The notes below the pieces were generated by a model. It was not told where the DNA came from. It made no database searches and worked only from the letters and a program-made list of their open reading frames with translations. This document shows, in pieces, positions 1 to 8,531 of a DNA stretch of 44,692 bases. Each line of letters starts with the position of its first letter. Positions within the stretch are counted from its first letter, which is position 1. This DNA comes from Streptosporangiaceae bacterium (GTDB lineage: Bacteria; Actinomycetota; Actinomycetes; Streptosporangiales; Streptosporangiaceae): the NCBI GenBank assembly GCA_030041195.1, contig JASHOI010000024.1, forward strand, positions 1 through 44,692, read 5' to 3'. Both the position numbers and the translations under genes were made by a program.

Positions 1-80
1 TGTCGAGCGCGGAGGTAGCGCTGATGACAAGGGAAGAGGCAATCGCTCGCATGCAGGAATTCTGGAGCCAGCCCGACTGA
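1..80 (+). CDS. Possible 3' end of an unidentified gene
   Basis: An open frame enters from the left edge (codons from base 3) and stops at TGA 78-80. It ends with the residues MTREEAIARMQEFWSQPD. A GGAGG at 10-14 precedes an ATG at 24, so this could also be an 18-codon peptide, but the C-terminus of a gene cut by the window edge is more likely. Too little is present to assign a family. The 120 bases downstream hold three GTGTCCTGG repeats (81-89, 98-106, 121-129) and no gene. Confidence 0.25.
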   Translation, partial: SSAEVALMTREEAIARMQEFWSQPD

Positions 81-199
81 GTGTCCTGGCGTCCTCGGTG
101 TCCTGGACTCGCACACCCGGGTGTCCTGGGTGCCTGACCCACCACCCGAAACGCCCGTGAGGACGCTCGTCCCTCATCACGAGAAACGAGCCTCTGAGC

Positions 200-276
200 T
201 GGTCGGGGTGGCCGGATTTGAACCGGCGGCCTCTTCGTCCCGAACGAAGCGCGCTGCCAAGCTGCGCTACACCCCG
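200..276 (-). tRNA. tRNA-Pro (anticodon CGG), CCA end encoded
   Basis: Read on the minus strand, the 7-bp acceptor stem CGGGGTG pairs with CACCCCG. The anticodon arm CTTCG/CGAAG encloses the loop TTCGGGA, giving anticodon CGG for proline codon CCG. The T arm GCCGG-TTCAAAT-CCGGC is canonical. Discriminator A is at 203 and the terminal CCA is genomically encoded at 202-200. There is no intron. CCG is a favoured proline codon in this GC-rich genome. No integrated element is visible beside it in the window. Confidence 0.95.
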
Positions 277-319
277 GCGACCGCCATGGAAGTCTAGCGG
301 ACGCTGTGTGGTGGTGCTC

Positions 320-1237
320 TCAGCTGTTCCGCGGAACCAGGGTCAGCAGTGAGGCCTCCGGGCGGCAGAAGAGCCGGAACGGCGCCCACGGTGAGGTGCC
401 GAGGCCTGCCGACACGTGCAGCCACGGCTGCTTCGGGTCGTCGGCGTCCGCTGGGTGCCGGTGCAGGCCGCGTGCTCGCTCCGGCTCGATGCCGCAGTTG
501 GTCACCAGCGTGCCGTACCAGGGCAGGCAAACCTGGCCGCCGTGGGTGTGGCCGGCCAGCAGGAGGTCGTAACCGTCCGCGGCGAACCTGTCCATGATCG
601 AGGGCTCGGGCGAGTGCATCACACCGAGCCGCAGATCGGCCGATGGGTCGGCGGGCCCGGCGATCTTGTCGTACCGGTCGTAGCTGATGTGTGAGTCATG
701 CACGCCCGCCACCGCGATGTTCAGGTCGCCTGCCTTGATCGAGCCGCGGTTGTTGTTCGCGTTCAGCCAGCCCGCAGCCTCCATGCTGGCGCCGAGCTCG
801 GCCCAGGGCAGGTCGGTTTCGTCGCGCGCCCGCACCGAGCTGTCGCGCCACAGGTAGCGCGCCGGGTTCCGTGGCTTCGGCGAGTAAAGGTCGTTGGAGC
901 CGTAGACGAACACGCCCGGGCGGTCCAGCAGCGGCCCGAGCGCTTCAAGGAGCGGCTCGACGGCGTCGCGGTGGGATATCGAGTCACCCGTGTTGACCAC
1001 CATGTCGGGCTGCAGGGCATCCAGGGACCTGATCCAGGAGAGCAGCCGGTGCCGGCCGGGAGTCAGGTGCACGTCCGAAATGTGCAGAAGCCGCAGCGGC
1101 CTGGCGCCAGCGGGAAGCACCGGGACGTCATAGCGGCGCAAGGCGAACCAGTTGCGCTCGATGACCGACGCGTAGCCGAGAACGCCGGCCCCTGCCGCTG
1201 CGGTGGCGATGAGGGCTTGTCGTCGTCGCATCCACAC
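320..1237 (-). CDS. Membrane-anchored metallophosphoesterase (Rv3683-like)
   Basis: A 305-residue calcineurin-like phosphoesterase. The N-terminus has arginines then an Ala/Gly-rich hydrophobic stretch (about residues 7-25), suggesting a membrane anchor or uncleaved signal. Dinuclear metal-site motifs follow in order: DVH (55-57), GD (84-85), GSND (113-116), a His near 209 and GHTHGGQ (229-235). The best family match is the YkuE/Rv3683 type; relatives act on phosphodiester or lipid-linked substrates, but the substrate here is unknown. In Mycobacterium this gene also lies beside ponA2 and whiB4, which supports the assignment. It is divergent from the YqeY gene, with a 97-bp gap. A second in-frame ATG two codons downstream is an alternative start. 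Confidence 0.85.
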   Translation of the reverse strand: MWMRRRQALIATAAAGAGVLGYASVIERNWFALRRYDVPVLPAGARPLRLLHISDVHLTPGRHRLLSWIRSLDALQPDMVVNTGDSISHRDAVEPLLEALGPLLDRPGVFVYGSNDLYSPKPRNPARYLWRDSSVRARDETDLPWAELGASMEAAGWLNANNNRGSIKAGDLNIAVAGVHDSHISYDRYDKIAGPADPSADLRLGVMHSPEPSIMDRFAADGYDLLLAGHTHGGQVCLPWYGTLVTNCGIEPERARGLHRHPADADDPKQPWLHVSAGLGTSPWAPFRLFCRPEASLLTLVPRNS

Positions 1238-1334
1238 ATGGTGCCATGCCTCGCGCCCTTAGCCCGACTTGGCCGGCCTGCCGGCACACCGGAGCGGTCG
1301 GCCGCGCTGGGCCCAGACAGGGCAGGATGTCCTC

Positions 1335-1790
1335 ATGGCTGGACTGAAGGATCAGCTCCGCGCGGACCTCACCGCGGCGATGAAGGCACGCGACGAAGTG
1401 CGAACCAGGACGCTGCGCATGGTCCTCACCTCGGTCACCAACGAGGAGGTGTCGGGGAACGCGGCGCATGAGCTCAGCGACGATGACGTGCTCCGGCTGC
1501 TCGCCAGGGAGGCCAGGCGGCGCCGAGAGGCGGCCGAGGCGTTCGATGCGGCCGGGCGGGCGGACCAGGCGGCCGCCGAGCGGGCCGAGGACCAGGTCCT
1601 GGCCGAATACCTTCCCAAGCAGCTCAGCGACGCCGAGCTGGCCTCGATCGTCGCCGACGTGATCAAGGAGACCGGCGCGTCCGGTATGGGCGCGATGGGG
1701 CAGGTTATGAAGGCCGTGACGCCGCGCGTGGCGGGGCGCGCCGAGGGCGGCCGGGTGGCCGCCGAGGTCCGCCGCGCCCTGGCGGGCTAG
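1335..1790 (+). CDS. GatB/YqeY domain protein
   Basis: A 151-residue protein of the YqeY family, which shares the tRNA-binding tail domain of the GatB amidotransferase subunit. It starts MAGLKDQLRADLTAAMKARD and carries the family's helical N-terminal half and the C-terminal YqeY core, including the segment around SGMGAMGQVMK near residues 118-128. Family length is about 150 residues, so it is complete. An upstream in-frame start would add 22 residues unlike the family, so the ATG at 1335 was chosen. The molecular role of stand-alone YqeY proteins is not established; a link to tRNA or aminoacylation is inferred from the domain only. It is convergent with the PBP gene across a short tandem repeat. 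Confidence 0.85.
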   Translation: MAGLKDQLRADLTAAMKARDEVRTRTLRMVLTSVTNEEVSGNAAHELSDDDVLRLLAREARRRREAAEAFDAAGRADQAAAERAEDQVLAEYLPKQLSDAELASIVADVIKETGASGMGAMGQVMKAVTPRVAGRAEGGRVAAEVRRALAG

Positions 1791-1867
1791 CCAGGTCAGC
1801 CGCGCCCTGACCGGCCAGCCAGGTCCGCCGCGGAGAACCGGCCAGCCAGGTCAGCCGCGGAGAGCGG
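1791..1867. repeat. Three imperfect 27-28 bp tandem repeats between convergent genes
   Basis: Copies start at 1791, 1819 and 1846. Each opens with CCAGGTCAGCCGCG or a one-base variant, and the first two end with CCGGCCAG. The third copy runs into the last codons of the PBP gene (stop at 1851-1853). The array fills the whole gap between the YqeY and PBP stop codons. It looks like local duplication of a gene end. No terminator with a T run is visible in it. Confidence 0.7.
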
Positions 1868-4151
1868 TGACGATGGTCGTCAGCGGGTCATCGGCCAGCG
1901 GGCCGACCGGGGGTGTGCCACCACCATGCCCCCCACCTTTGCCTCCGCCCTTACCGCCACCGCCGCCGGTCTTAGCCGGCTTCGGCGAGTTGATGCCGGT
2001 GCCCTCGGAGAAGTACGGGCTGTCCGCCGGCAGGCCGACGAACGATGCGGCGCTGCCGAGGTTGGCACCGCTGGTGAAGCTCATCTGCCAGGTCGCGGCC
2101 GGTGCGTTGTCGCCGAACATCTGGCCCGGGCAGTCCAGGCCGCCGCCGAACTGGAGATTCTCGCGGTAGCAGGAATTCTGGCCGAGCATCGCGCCGCCGG
2201 TCGTTGGGTCGATCGGGTTGAACACCGAGACGTAGCCGGCCAGGTGCGGCGTATAGCCGGCGAACGCGGCGTAGTAGCCGCTGTTGGCGGTGCCGGTCTT
2301 GGCAGCGGCGGGAACGTTGATCCCGCGGCCTGCCGCCGTGCCCGGGGAAACCAGCACGCCCTGCAGGATGTAGTTGGCCGCCTCGGCCACCGAGGCCGCT
2401 AGCACCCGGTGGCAGTTGGCGCCCATCACCGGCAGGCTCTCGCCGCTGGAGGTCAGGATCTGGCTGATCGCGACCGGAGTGCAGTAGATCCCGTTCGCCG
2501 CCACGGTCGCGTAGGCGTTGGCCATGCTCAGCGGCGAGACCGGCGCGAAGCCCAGCGTGAACGCCGGCTCGTTGTCGGCGGAGTACGGCTGGTCGAGCGC
2601 CGGGTCGGGGCGAAGCAGCGAGACGCCGTTGGCCCAAGTCAGCCCCAGGCTGACCGCGGTCTTGACCACGTTGCACAGCCCGACCTTCTGCTCCAGGTGG
2701 GCGTAGAACACATTGATCGACTGGGTGGTCCCGTTGTACAGCGTGAACGTGCCCTTGCCCGGGCCCTCGGCGTTCTGCAGGCTGAACGCGCCGGTGGGGT
2801 CGCCCGCGCAGTTGAAATACGGCGAGACCGTGGTCGGGGACACCACCGCCTGGCTGAACCCGAACGGAACGCCCTGCTTCAGCGCGGTGATCAGAGTGAA
2901 GAGCTTGCTGGACGAGCCGGTCTGCACGCCGGTGCCGCCGTCGTACTGAGTGGGCACCGCGTAGTCGACCGTGGTCTGGCCGGGCCCCGTGCCGTAGGGA
3001 CGGTCCACCGCGATCGCCCGGATCTTGCCGGTGCCGGGCTGGATCATGACCTCGGTATCGACGTCGTTGTTCGGGTTGTAGTAGCCGTTATCCGCCGGCA
3101 GCACCCAGTTGACCGCGCGGTTCGCCGCGTTCTGGTCGGCCGTGTTCAGCGTGGTGTAGATCTTCAGGCCGCCGATGGAGTTGAGGTCAGCGTAGGCCGT
3201 GGCGTACGCGCTGTTGCTCTTCATCTCGGACATCACGTAGTCGCAGAAGAACGCGTCGCTCGCGGCCGACGGGCTGATGCATCCCTGCGTCAGCGGCGCG
3301 GCGGACTCGTTCAGGCCCAGCGGCAGCTTTTCGGCGGCTGCGGCCTGCTTTCGCGTTATATAGCCAACCTCGGCCATGGCCGTGAGCACTGTATTGCGCC
3401 GGTTAGTGGCGTTAACCGGGTCGGTAAAGGGATTGTAGAAGGTGGGGTCGCGTATCAGGCCGGCCAGCAGAGCCGCCTGCGGCAGCGTGAGATCCGCGGC
3501 GCTGGTGCTGAAGTAGCGCTCCGCAGCCACCTGGATGCCGTACGCGCTGTTGTCGTAGTAGGCGACGTTGAGCAGAGCGGTGAGCAGCTGGTCCTTCGTC
3601 ATCTCGTGCTCGACGTTGGCCGCCATCTTGAGCTCGCGGATCTTGCGGCCGAGCGTGTCCGCGACCGCGGCTTGCTGCTCCTGCTTGGTGGTCGCGGTCA
3701 GGAGCAGGGCGTTCTTGACGTACTCCTGCGCGATCGTGGAGGCACCCTGGAGAGAACTGCCGTTCACGTCCGCGGCAACCGCGCGGAGGGTGGCGCGCAG
3801 GTCGAACGCGCCGTCCTGGTAGAACCTCGAGTCCTCGATCGCGACGATCGCGTTCCGCATCACCGGCGCGATCTGGTTGTAGCTGACCGGGATGCGGTAG
3901 ATGTCGTTCGGGTAGTAGTACGCGATCAGCTTGCCGTTAGCGGTCAGAAGCTCCGAGCGCGACGGGATCTGCCCGAGCGATGCCACCTTGAGGGTGTTGA
4001 ACGCATTCGCCATATTGCGCGTCGCGACCCCGACTAGCCCGACCAGTGGTACCGCCACGGCCGCTATGAGCAGCCCGGCACCGACGGAGACGGCCAGCAG
4101 CCTGCCCACCGCGCTGACGCCTGCGCCGGCGCGGCGCTCTGAGTTCAGCAC
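1851..4151 (-). CDS. Class A penicillin-binding protein (PonA2-like)
   Basis: A 766-residue bifunctional peptidoglycan synthase. A short cytoplasmic tail precedes one membrane segment (about 17-43). The GT51 glycosyltransferase domain includes catalytic-Glu motif EDSRF (106-110) and GASTIAQE (136-143). The transpeptidase domain has SxxK at 413-416, SIN at 478-480 and KTG at 618-620. The tail is Gly/Lys-rich and no PASTA domain is seen, unlike mycobacterial PonA2. In GT51 motif 1 the usual His of EDxxFxxH is Asp (FYQDGAFD), though the catalytic Glu remains. It acts outside the membrane, polymerising lipid II and cross-linking stem peptides. Its place beside whiB4 and the metallophosphoesterase matches ponA2 (Rv3682). 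Confidence 0.92.
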   Translation of the reverse strand: MLNSERRAGAGVSAVGRLLAVSVGAGLLIAAVAVPLVGLVGVATRNMANAFNTLKVASLGQIPSRSELLTANGKLIAYYYPNDIYRIPVSYNQIAPVMRNAIVAIEDSRFYQDGAFDLRATLRAVAADVNGSSLQGASTIAQEYVKNALLLTATTKQEQQAAVADTLGRKIRELKMAANVEHEMTKDQLLTALLNVAYYDNSAYGIQVAAERYFSTSAADLTLPQAALLAGLIRDPTFYNPFTDPVNATNRRNTVLTAMAEVGYITRKQAAAAEKLPLGLNESAAPLTQGCISPSAASDAFFCDYVMSEMKSNSAYATAYADLNSIGGLKIYTTLNTADQNAANRAVNWVLPADNGYYNPNNDVDTEVMIQPGTGKIRAIAVDRPYGTGPGQTTVDYAVPTQYDGGTGVQTGSSSKLFTLITALKQGVPFGFSQAVVSPTTVSPYFNCAGDPTGAFSLQNAEGPGKGTFTLYNGTTQSINVFYAHLEQKVGLCNVVKTAVSLGLTWANGVSLLRPDPALDQPYSADNEPAFTLGFAPVSPLSMANAYATVAANGIYCTPVAISQILTSSGESLPVMGANCHRVLAASVAEAANYILQGVLVSPGTAAGRGINVPAAAKTGTANSGYYAAFAGYTPHLAGYVSVFNPIDPTTGGAMLGQNSCYRENLQFGGGLDCPGQMFGDNAPAATWQMSFTSGANLGSAASFVGLPADSPYFSEGTGINSPKPAKTGGGGGKGGGKGGGHGGGTPPVGPLADDPLTTIVTALRG

Positions 4152-4514
4152 CCAAACAGGTTACGCTGACCACCGTATTGCGGGCGCCAGGAAGCTGGAT
4201 CCCGCTCTCGGGGCGGCGCAGCGAACGGGAAGGGGGAGGTCGGCGCCGCGTCAGACCTTCGGTGCGGCCCGACGGCTGGCCACCAGAGGGGGGAAGATGG
4301 CCATGACTAGTCACTTCTGTTCGCATAGTCCAGGAGGGCTATTTGAGAAATGGGCCCCGCGGGGTCTAGCGCTGCGTGGCGGTTTTCCGTAAGTTACTTT
4401 TCCGCGACCATCGCTACCGAGGCCGGCGTACCGCCGCGTCCCCGGGACCGCAACCAGACGCCATCCGGCGTGACGACCCAAGCATGGGCGTGACGATCAG
4501 GAGGAGTGGGCCAC
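4152..4514. other. Divergent promoter region, PBP gene / whiB4
   Basis: This 363-bp gap separates the divergent PBP and whiB4 starts, so promoters for both should lie here. A perfect 10-bp palindrome TGACTAGTCA sits at 4304-4313, and GTAAGTTAC, a near-palindrome around one G, occurs at about 4390-4398; either could be an operator. No convincing -35/-10 pair can be named by eye. AGGAGG at 4499-4504 is the whiB4 ribosome binding site. No gene is seen. Confidence 0.5.
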
Positions 4515-4814
4515 ATGTGGATCACGGACTGGACCGCCCGTGCCGCGTGCAAGGGAACTGATCCTGACGAGCTCTTCGTTCAGGGCGCGGCACAGAACCG
4601 GGCCAAGCTGATCTGCCGGGGCTGCCCAGTACGGACCGAGTGCCTGGCTGACGCTCTCGACAACAGGATTGAGTTTGGGGTGTGGGGCGGGATGACCGAG
4701 CGGGAGCGGCGCGCGCTGCTCCGCCGCCGCCCGGACGTGACCTCATGGCGCGATCTGCTCGAGAGCGCGCGCAACCAGTACGAGCGGGCCAGCGACGAAC
4801 TCGTCGCCAGCTGA
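4515..4814 (+). CDS. whiB4: WhiB-family iron-sulfur regulator, WhiB4 type
   Basis: A 99-residue WhiB protein. Four cysteines expected to bind a [4Fe-4S] cluster are at residues 12, 34, 37 and 43 (CRGC pattern at 34-37), followed by the GVWGG turn (55-59) and a basic ERERRALLRRR segment for DNA contact. The phrases DPDELFV, ADALDN and EFGVWGGMTER are shared with mycobacterial WhiB4 rather than other WhiB paralogues. AGGAGG at 4499-4504 is 10 bp from the ATG at 4515; a GTG at 4506 is too close to it to be used. Mycobacterial WhiB4 is a redox- and NO-responsive regulator of oxidative stress genes. Its neighbours here (PBP on one side, two ArsA-like ATPases on the other) reproduce the Rv3679-Rv3683 block. 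Confidence 0.92.
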   Translation: MWITDWTARAACKGTDPDELFVQGAAQNRAKLICRGCPVRTECLADALDNRIEFGVWGGMTERERRALLRRRPDVTSWRDLLESARNQYERASDELVAS

Positions 4815-4843
4815 GCACAACCTGATCACAGCGTCGTGATGCC

Positions 4844-4876
4844 CCCGCCCGTCGTGGCCGTAACAGCCACGGCGGG
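4844..4876. terminator. Hairpin between convergent whiB4 and ArsA-like ATPase gene
   Basis: CCCGCC (4844-4849) plus GTGGC (4854-4858) pair with GCCAC and GGCGGG (4866-4876). This makes an 11-bp stem with a 4-nt bulge and a 7-nt loop, followed by TTGTCATT. It lies just after whiB4 and just after the stop of the converging gene, fitting a shared terminator. Confidence 0.6.
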
Positions 4877-4879
4877 TTG

Positions 4880-6076
4880 TCATTCGGTATAGAAACTGTC
4901 TCCAACCGCTGCAAGCCCGGCGAGGTCGTGCACATCGTCGGGCTGCGCAGGCACCTCGGTAACGGGCACGTGCGGGTGAGCCGTGGTGAAGTGCTCGGCC
5001 ACCCGGTGCTCGACCGCTGACTGCTGCATCCGCTCGGCGTGCAGCCGCAGGGCGGCGATTGTCAGCACGTGTGAGCTGCCGTCCTCGCCGTCAGCGGCCT
5101 GCAGCGTCTCGGCCGCGGCCAGGCTGCGCGCCGCCGACAGCCGGGCGGCCGGCGAGCGGTGCACCCGGTTGAGGACCAGGCCGGCCAGCGGCATGCCCTC
5201 CTGGGCCAGGCGCTCCACAAAGTAAGAGGCCTCGCGCAGCGCGTCCGGCTCCGGCGCCGCGATCACCAGGAACGCCGTCCCCGGGGCGCGCAGCAGCCGG
5301 TAGGTGTAGTCGGCCCGTTCGCGGAACCCGCCGAACATCGTGTCCAGGGCCGAAACGAACGTCTGCACGTCCTTGAGCACCTGGGCGCCGAGCACCTTGG
5401 TCAGCACCCCGGTGACCATGCCGAAGCCGGCGTTCAGGACCTTCACATACGCGCGCCCGCCCACCTTCGCCGGGACCACGAGCAGCCGGATCAGCCGGCC
5501 GTCGAGGAACCTGCCAAGACGCTGCGGCGCGTCGAGGAAGTCCAGCGCGGACCGGCTCGGCGGGGTGTCCACGACGATCAGGTCCCATTCTTCCGCCCGG
5601 CGCAGCTGGCCGAGCTTCTCCATCGCCATGTACTCCTGCGTGCCGGAGAAACCCGACGACAGCGACTGGTAGAACGGGTTGGCCAGGATCTGCGCCGCGC
5701 GATCCGGGTCCGCGTGAGCCTCGACGATCTCATCGAAGGTCCGTTTCATGTCCAGCATCATCGCGTGCAGGCTTCCGCCGGCAGCCCCATCGGGCCCAGT
5801 GCCCTGAACGCTGACGCCAGCGGGAACCCGCTCCGGAAACGGGACCGGGCGCGGGGTGTTGTCCAGCCGCGACAGGCCCATCGACTGAGCCAGCCTGCGC
5901 GCCGGGTCAACGGTGAGCACGACCACGTGCCTGCCGCGCTCGGCGGCGCGCAGTCCGATCGCGGCGGCGGTCGTGGTCTTGCCGACGCCGCCGGAACCGC
6001 AGCAGACGATCACACGGGTGCGCCGGTCGTCGATGAGCCGGTCGACGTCGAGCTGCGGCGGGGTGACCTTGTTCAT
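4880..6076 (-). CDS. ArsA/Get3-like anion-transporter ATPase (Rv3680-like)
   Basis: A 398-residue P-loop ATPase of the ArsA/Get3 (deviant Walker A, SIMIBI) class. The nucleotide site GSGGVGKTT is at 27-35, and the switch motif DTPPSRSALDF is seen near the middle. No membrane segment or arsenite-binding Cys cluster is obvious, so arsenic transport is unlikely. It is the second gene of a two-gene operon: its ATG overlaps the last base of the upstream ATPase stop (TGATG at 6076), suggesting coupled translation and a hetero-oligomer. The mycobacterial pair Rv3679-Rv3680 has been linked to resistance to nitric oxide and glycerol. The same partner genes are present here, but the substrate is unknown. 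Confidence 0.88.
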   Translation of the reverse strand: MNKVTPPQLDVDRLIDDRRTRVIVCCGSGGVGKTTTAAAIGLRAAERGRHVVVLTVDPARRLAQSMGLSRLDNTPRPVPFPERVPAGVSVQGTGPDGAAGGSLHAMMLDMKRTFDEIVEAHADPDRAAQILANPFYQSLSSGFSGTQEYMAMEKLGQLRRAEEWDLIVVDTPPSRSALDFLDAPQRLGRFLDGRLIRLLVVPAKVGGRAYVKVLNAGFGMVTGVLTKVLGAQVLKDVQTFVSALDTMFGGFRERADYTYRLLRAPGTAFLVIAAPEPDALREASYFVERLAQEGMPLAGLVLNRVHRSPAARLSAARSLAAAETLQAADGEDGSSHVLTIAALRLHAERMQQSAVEHRVAEHFTTAHPHVPVTEVPAQPDDVHDLAGLAAVGDSFYTE

Positions 6077-7089
6077 CAGGCTGCCCCCTGCTCGCGGAGC
6101 GCAGCGGCCAGCCGGTAGAGCCCGGCCAGGTCGATGCCGTCGGTGATCATGGGCAGGTCGTAGCGTGGCTGGCCGGCCTCGGCCAGCCTGCGCCGCTGCT
6201 GCTCCTGGCCGACGGCCGCGACCGCGTGCTCGGTGAGCTCGGCCGCGAGGTCCCCGGCGAGGCGCACGCTGTCGTCGAGGCCGGCCGCCTTGAGGCCGAT
6301 CGCGAGCTCGTGCTCGTCGACCGACCCGGCCGCCACCTCCTCGAGCTCGGCCAGCGGCAGCGCCATCGGCCGGACCATGTTGATCAGGATGCCGCCGACC
6401 TGGATCCCGCCACCGGGCAGCCCGCGCAGCTCGGCGATGCCGTCCAGCACCTCCTGGACCGGCATCTCCTCCAGCGTGGTGACGAAGTGCACCGCGGTCT
6501 CCGGGGAGTGGATCACCTTCTGGACGGTGTCGGCGTGGTTGCGGATCGGCCCCACCCGGGCCAGCCCGGACACCTCGGAGGTGACGTTGAGGAATCGGCC
6601 GATCCGGCCGGTTGGCGGCGCGTCCATCACGACCGCGTCGTAGACGGGCTTGCCCGCCTTCTTCCTGCGGACGGCCTCCGCCGCCTTACCGGTCAGCAGC
6701 ACGTCGCGCAGTCCGGGCGCGATCGTGGTCGCGAAGTCCATCACCCCGAGCCTGGTCAGCGCCTTGCCCGCGTGCCGGAGGTTGTAGAACATCTCGAGGT
6801 ACTCGAGCAGCGCCGACTCCGGGTCCGCGACCAGCGCGTCCACCTCACCGCCGGGCTGAGTGTCGCTGGGCGGCGCCACCGCGATCTTGCGCTCCTCGTA
6901 CGGCAGCGGAGGGCTGTCGAAAACCTGCGCGATCCCCTGCCGGCCCTCGACCTCAATCAGCAGCACCCGCTTCCCGCCGGACGCGAGCGCGAGCGCCAGG
7001 GCGCTGGCGACCGTGGTCTTGCCGGCCCCGCCTTTCCCGGTCACGACGTGCAGCCGCACGCCATCCCAGTCCGTGTCCCGTGTGCTCAC
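6076..7089 (-). CDS. ArsA/Get3-like ATPase (Rv3679-like)
   Basis: A 337-residue partner of the downstream ATPase. The P-loop GKGGAGKTT is at 18-26, followed by VLLIEVEGRQGIAQVF, FATTIAPGLRDVLLTGK and DAPPTGRI, all typical of the Rv3679 family. Start choice: a longer frame extends upstream, but its extra 39 residues are Arg/Gly-rich and unlike the family. GTG at 7089 gives VSTRDTDWDGVRLHVVTGKGG and a length near mycobacterial Rv3679 (about 340). It is the promoter-proximal gene of the two-gene operon and overlaps the next gene by one base. It is divergent from the SPFH gene, so promoters for both probably lie in 7090-7287. Confidence 0.88.
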   Translation of the reverse strand: MSTRDTDWDGVRLHVVTGKGGAGKTTVASALALALASGGKRVLLIEVEGRQGIAQVFDSPPLPYEERKIAVAPPSDTQPGGEVDALVADPESALLEYLEMFYNLRHAGKALTRLGVMDFATTIAPGLRDVLLTGKAAEAVRRKKAGKPVYDAVVMDAPPTGRIGRFLNVTSEVSGLARVGPIRNHADTVQKVIHSPETAVHFVTTLEEMPVQEVLDGIAELRGLPGGGIQVGGILINMVRPMALPLAELEEVAAGSVDEHELAIGLKAAGLDDSVRLAGDLAAELTEHAVAAVGQEQQRRRLAEAGQPRYDLPMITDGIDLAGLYRLAAALREQGAA

Positions 7090-7287
7090 CCCTTGGAGGC
7101 TATCCGGGCCTGGGCACCGTGAATGCCCCTGGCGGCGCGTGTCGCCGTCCCTCGCACCCCGCCGGCCACTGCAGGCACCCTGGCGCCAGGCCGGCGCGCG
7201 CCGCATGGTCTCTGGCGCCTAGCTGAAATGGCACTAGGCTGGGTCGAAAGTACGGGTGTGACCGTGACCGGAGAAGAGGTGTAGGTG

Positions 7288-8337
7288 ATGGTTGCCGCCC
7301 TAGTGGTCATTCTGGTGATTATCGTTCTCGGCGGGCTTATCACGGCCGGCCGCTCGCTGAAGATCGTGCAGCAGTACGAGCAGGGGATCATTTTCAGGTT
7401 CGGGCGGGTGCTGCCCGGTACCCGTGGTCCGGGGCTGACCATCATCCGGCCGTTCGGCGACCGGATGCAAAAGGTCAACATGCAGATCGTCGCGATGGCG
7501 GTTCCGGCGCAGGAGGGCATCACCAGGGACAACGTCAGCGTCCGGGTGGACGCGGTCGTCTACTTCCGGGTGGTCGACCCGATCAAGGCCACCATCAACG
7601 TGCAGAACTACATGTTCGCGATCTCGCAGCAGGCCCAGACCTCGCTGCGCTCGATCATCGGCCAGTCGGAGATGGACCAGCTGCTCGCCGAGCGCGACAG
7701 CGTGAACCGGGAGCTGCGCCGGATCATCGATGAGCCGACCGAGGGCCCGTGGGGGATCCGGGTCGAGCGGGTGGAAATCAAGGACGTCTCGCTCCCCGAG
7801 GGCATGAAGCGGTCGATGTCGCGGCAGGCCGAAGCGGAGCGGGAACGGCGCGCCCGGATCATCACCGCCGACGGTGAGTACCAGGCCTCCAAGCGCCTGG
7901 CCGCTGCGGCCAATGTCATGGCGCGCGACCCCGCCGCGCTGCAGCTGCGCCTGCTGCAGACCGTCGTCGAGGTCGCGGCCGAGCGCAACAGCACGCTGGT
8001 CATGCCCGTTCCGGTCGAGCTGCTCCGGTTCTTCGACAAGTTCACGCCCAGCACGAGTCCCGGCGGCGAGCAGCCAGGCTCCCTGGCCGACTTCGGCGGC
8101 GAGGACGTGGAGAAGGCAGAGGCCGAGATCGAGGGCGGCGCGCCGCTTTCGATCCCCGAGGTGCCGGACATCCCCCAGCTGCCCGCGGCCGACGCGGGCC
8201 TGGACAAGGTGGCCGCCGATGCGGCGCCCGAGGCCACCACGATCACCGCGGACGGCCACGCCGAGGACCGGCGGGCCGCGGCGAACGGGGACGCGCCGGC
8301 CACCACCAAGGATGCCGCGGCTGACTCTGACGGGTAA
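7288..8337 (+). CDS. SPFH/band 7 (stomatin/slipin-like) membrane protein
   Basis: A 349-residue protein with one N-terminal membrane segment (about 2-20) followed by the band 7 domain, recognisable from YEQGIIFRFGRVL, RGPGLTIIRPF, QEGITRDNVSVRVDAVVYF and the ERDSVNRELR and QAEAERERRARI stretches. The C-terminal 80 residues are acidic and Ala-rich and probably disordered. Slipins scaffold membrane microdomains and usually pair with an NfeD protein or protease; no NfeD gene adjoins it. GAAGAGG about 8 bp before ATG 7288 favours that start over the GTG one codon earlier. It is an extra gene relative to the mycobacterial Rv3679-Rv3678c arrangement and may be a separate unit from the genes that follow. 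Confidence 0.88.
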   Translation: MVAALVVILVIIVLGGLITAGRSLKIVQQYEQGIIFRFGRVLPGTRGPGLTIIRPFGDRMQKVNMQIVAMAVPAQEGITRDNVSVRVDAVVYFRVVDPIKATINVQNYMFAISQQAQTSLRSIIGQSEMDQLLAERDSVNRELRRIIDEPTEGPWGIRVERVEIKDVSLPEGMKRSMSRQAEAERERRARIITADGEYQASKRLAAAANVMARDPAALQLRLLQTVVEVAAERNSTLVMPVPVELLRFFDKFTPSTSPGGEQPGSLADFGGEDVEKAEAEIEGGAPLSIPEVPDIPQLPAADAGLDKVAADAAPEATTITADGHAEDRRAAANGDAPATTKDAAADSDG

Positions 8338-8375
8338 CGCGCGGCGGGGCTGAGCCGCCAGGCTATGGTTCCGTC

Positions 8376-8531
8376 ATGGCGAAGTGGGAGTACGCAACGG
8401 TTCCGCTGCTTGTGCACGCGACCAAGCAGATCCTGGACAACTGGGGCGAGGATGGCTGGGAGCTCGTGGCGGTCGTTCCCGGGCCGAACCCCGAGCAGCT
8501 CGTTGCCTACATGAAGCGGGAACGGTCGTGA
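8376..8531 (+). CDS. Small DUF4177-type protein (Rv3678A-like)
   Basis: A 51-residue peptide beginning MAKWEYATVPLL and containing the pattern DNWGEDGWELVAVVPGP, typical of DUF4177 (a short beta-alpha protein built round a GWELV motif). Its stop overlaps the GTG start of the RidA gene by four bases (GTGA, 8528-8531), so the two are translationally coupled. Short genes with this motif precede the RidA homologue in other actinomycetes, which supports reality despite the length. Its function is unknown. Confidence 0.82.
   Translation: MAKWEYATVPLLVHATKQILDNWGEDGWELVAVVPGPNPEQLVAYMKRERS

Noticed and set aside
81..129. Three GTGTCCTGG repeats near the left edge
   Set aside because: Too short and irregularly spaced (17 and 23 bp) for a CRISPR or iteron; no associated gene in view.
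200..276. tRNA-Pro as an attachment site for an integrated element
   Set aside because: No integrase and no repeated tRNA 3' end were found in the window.
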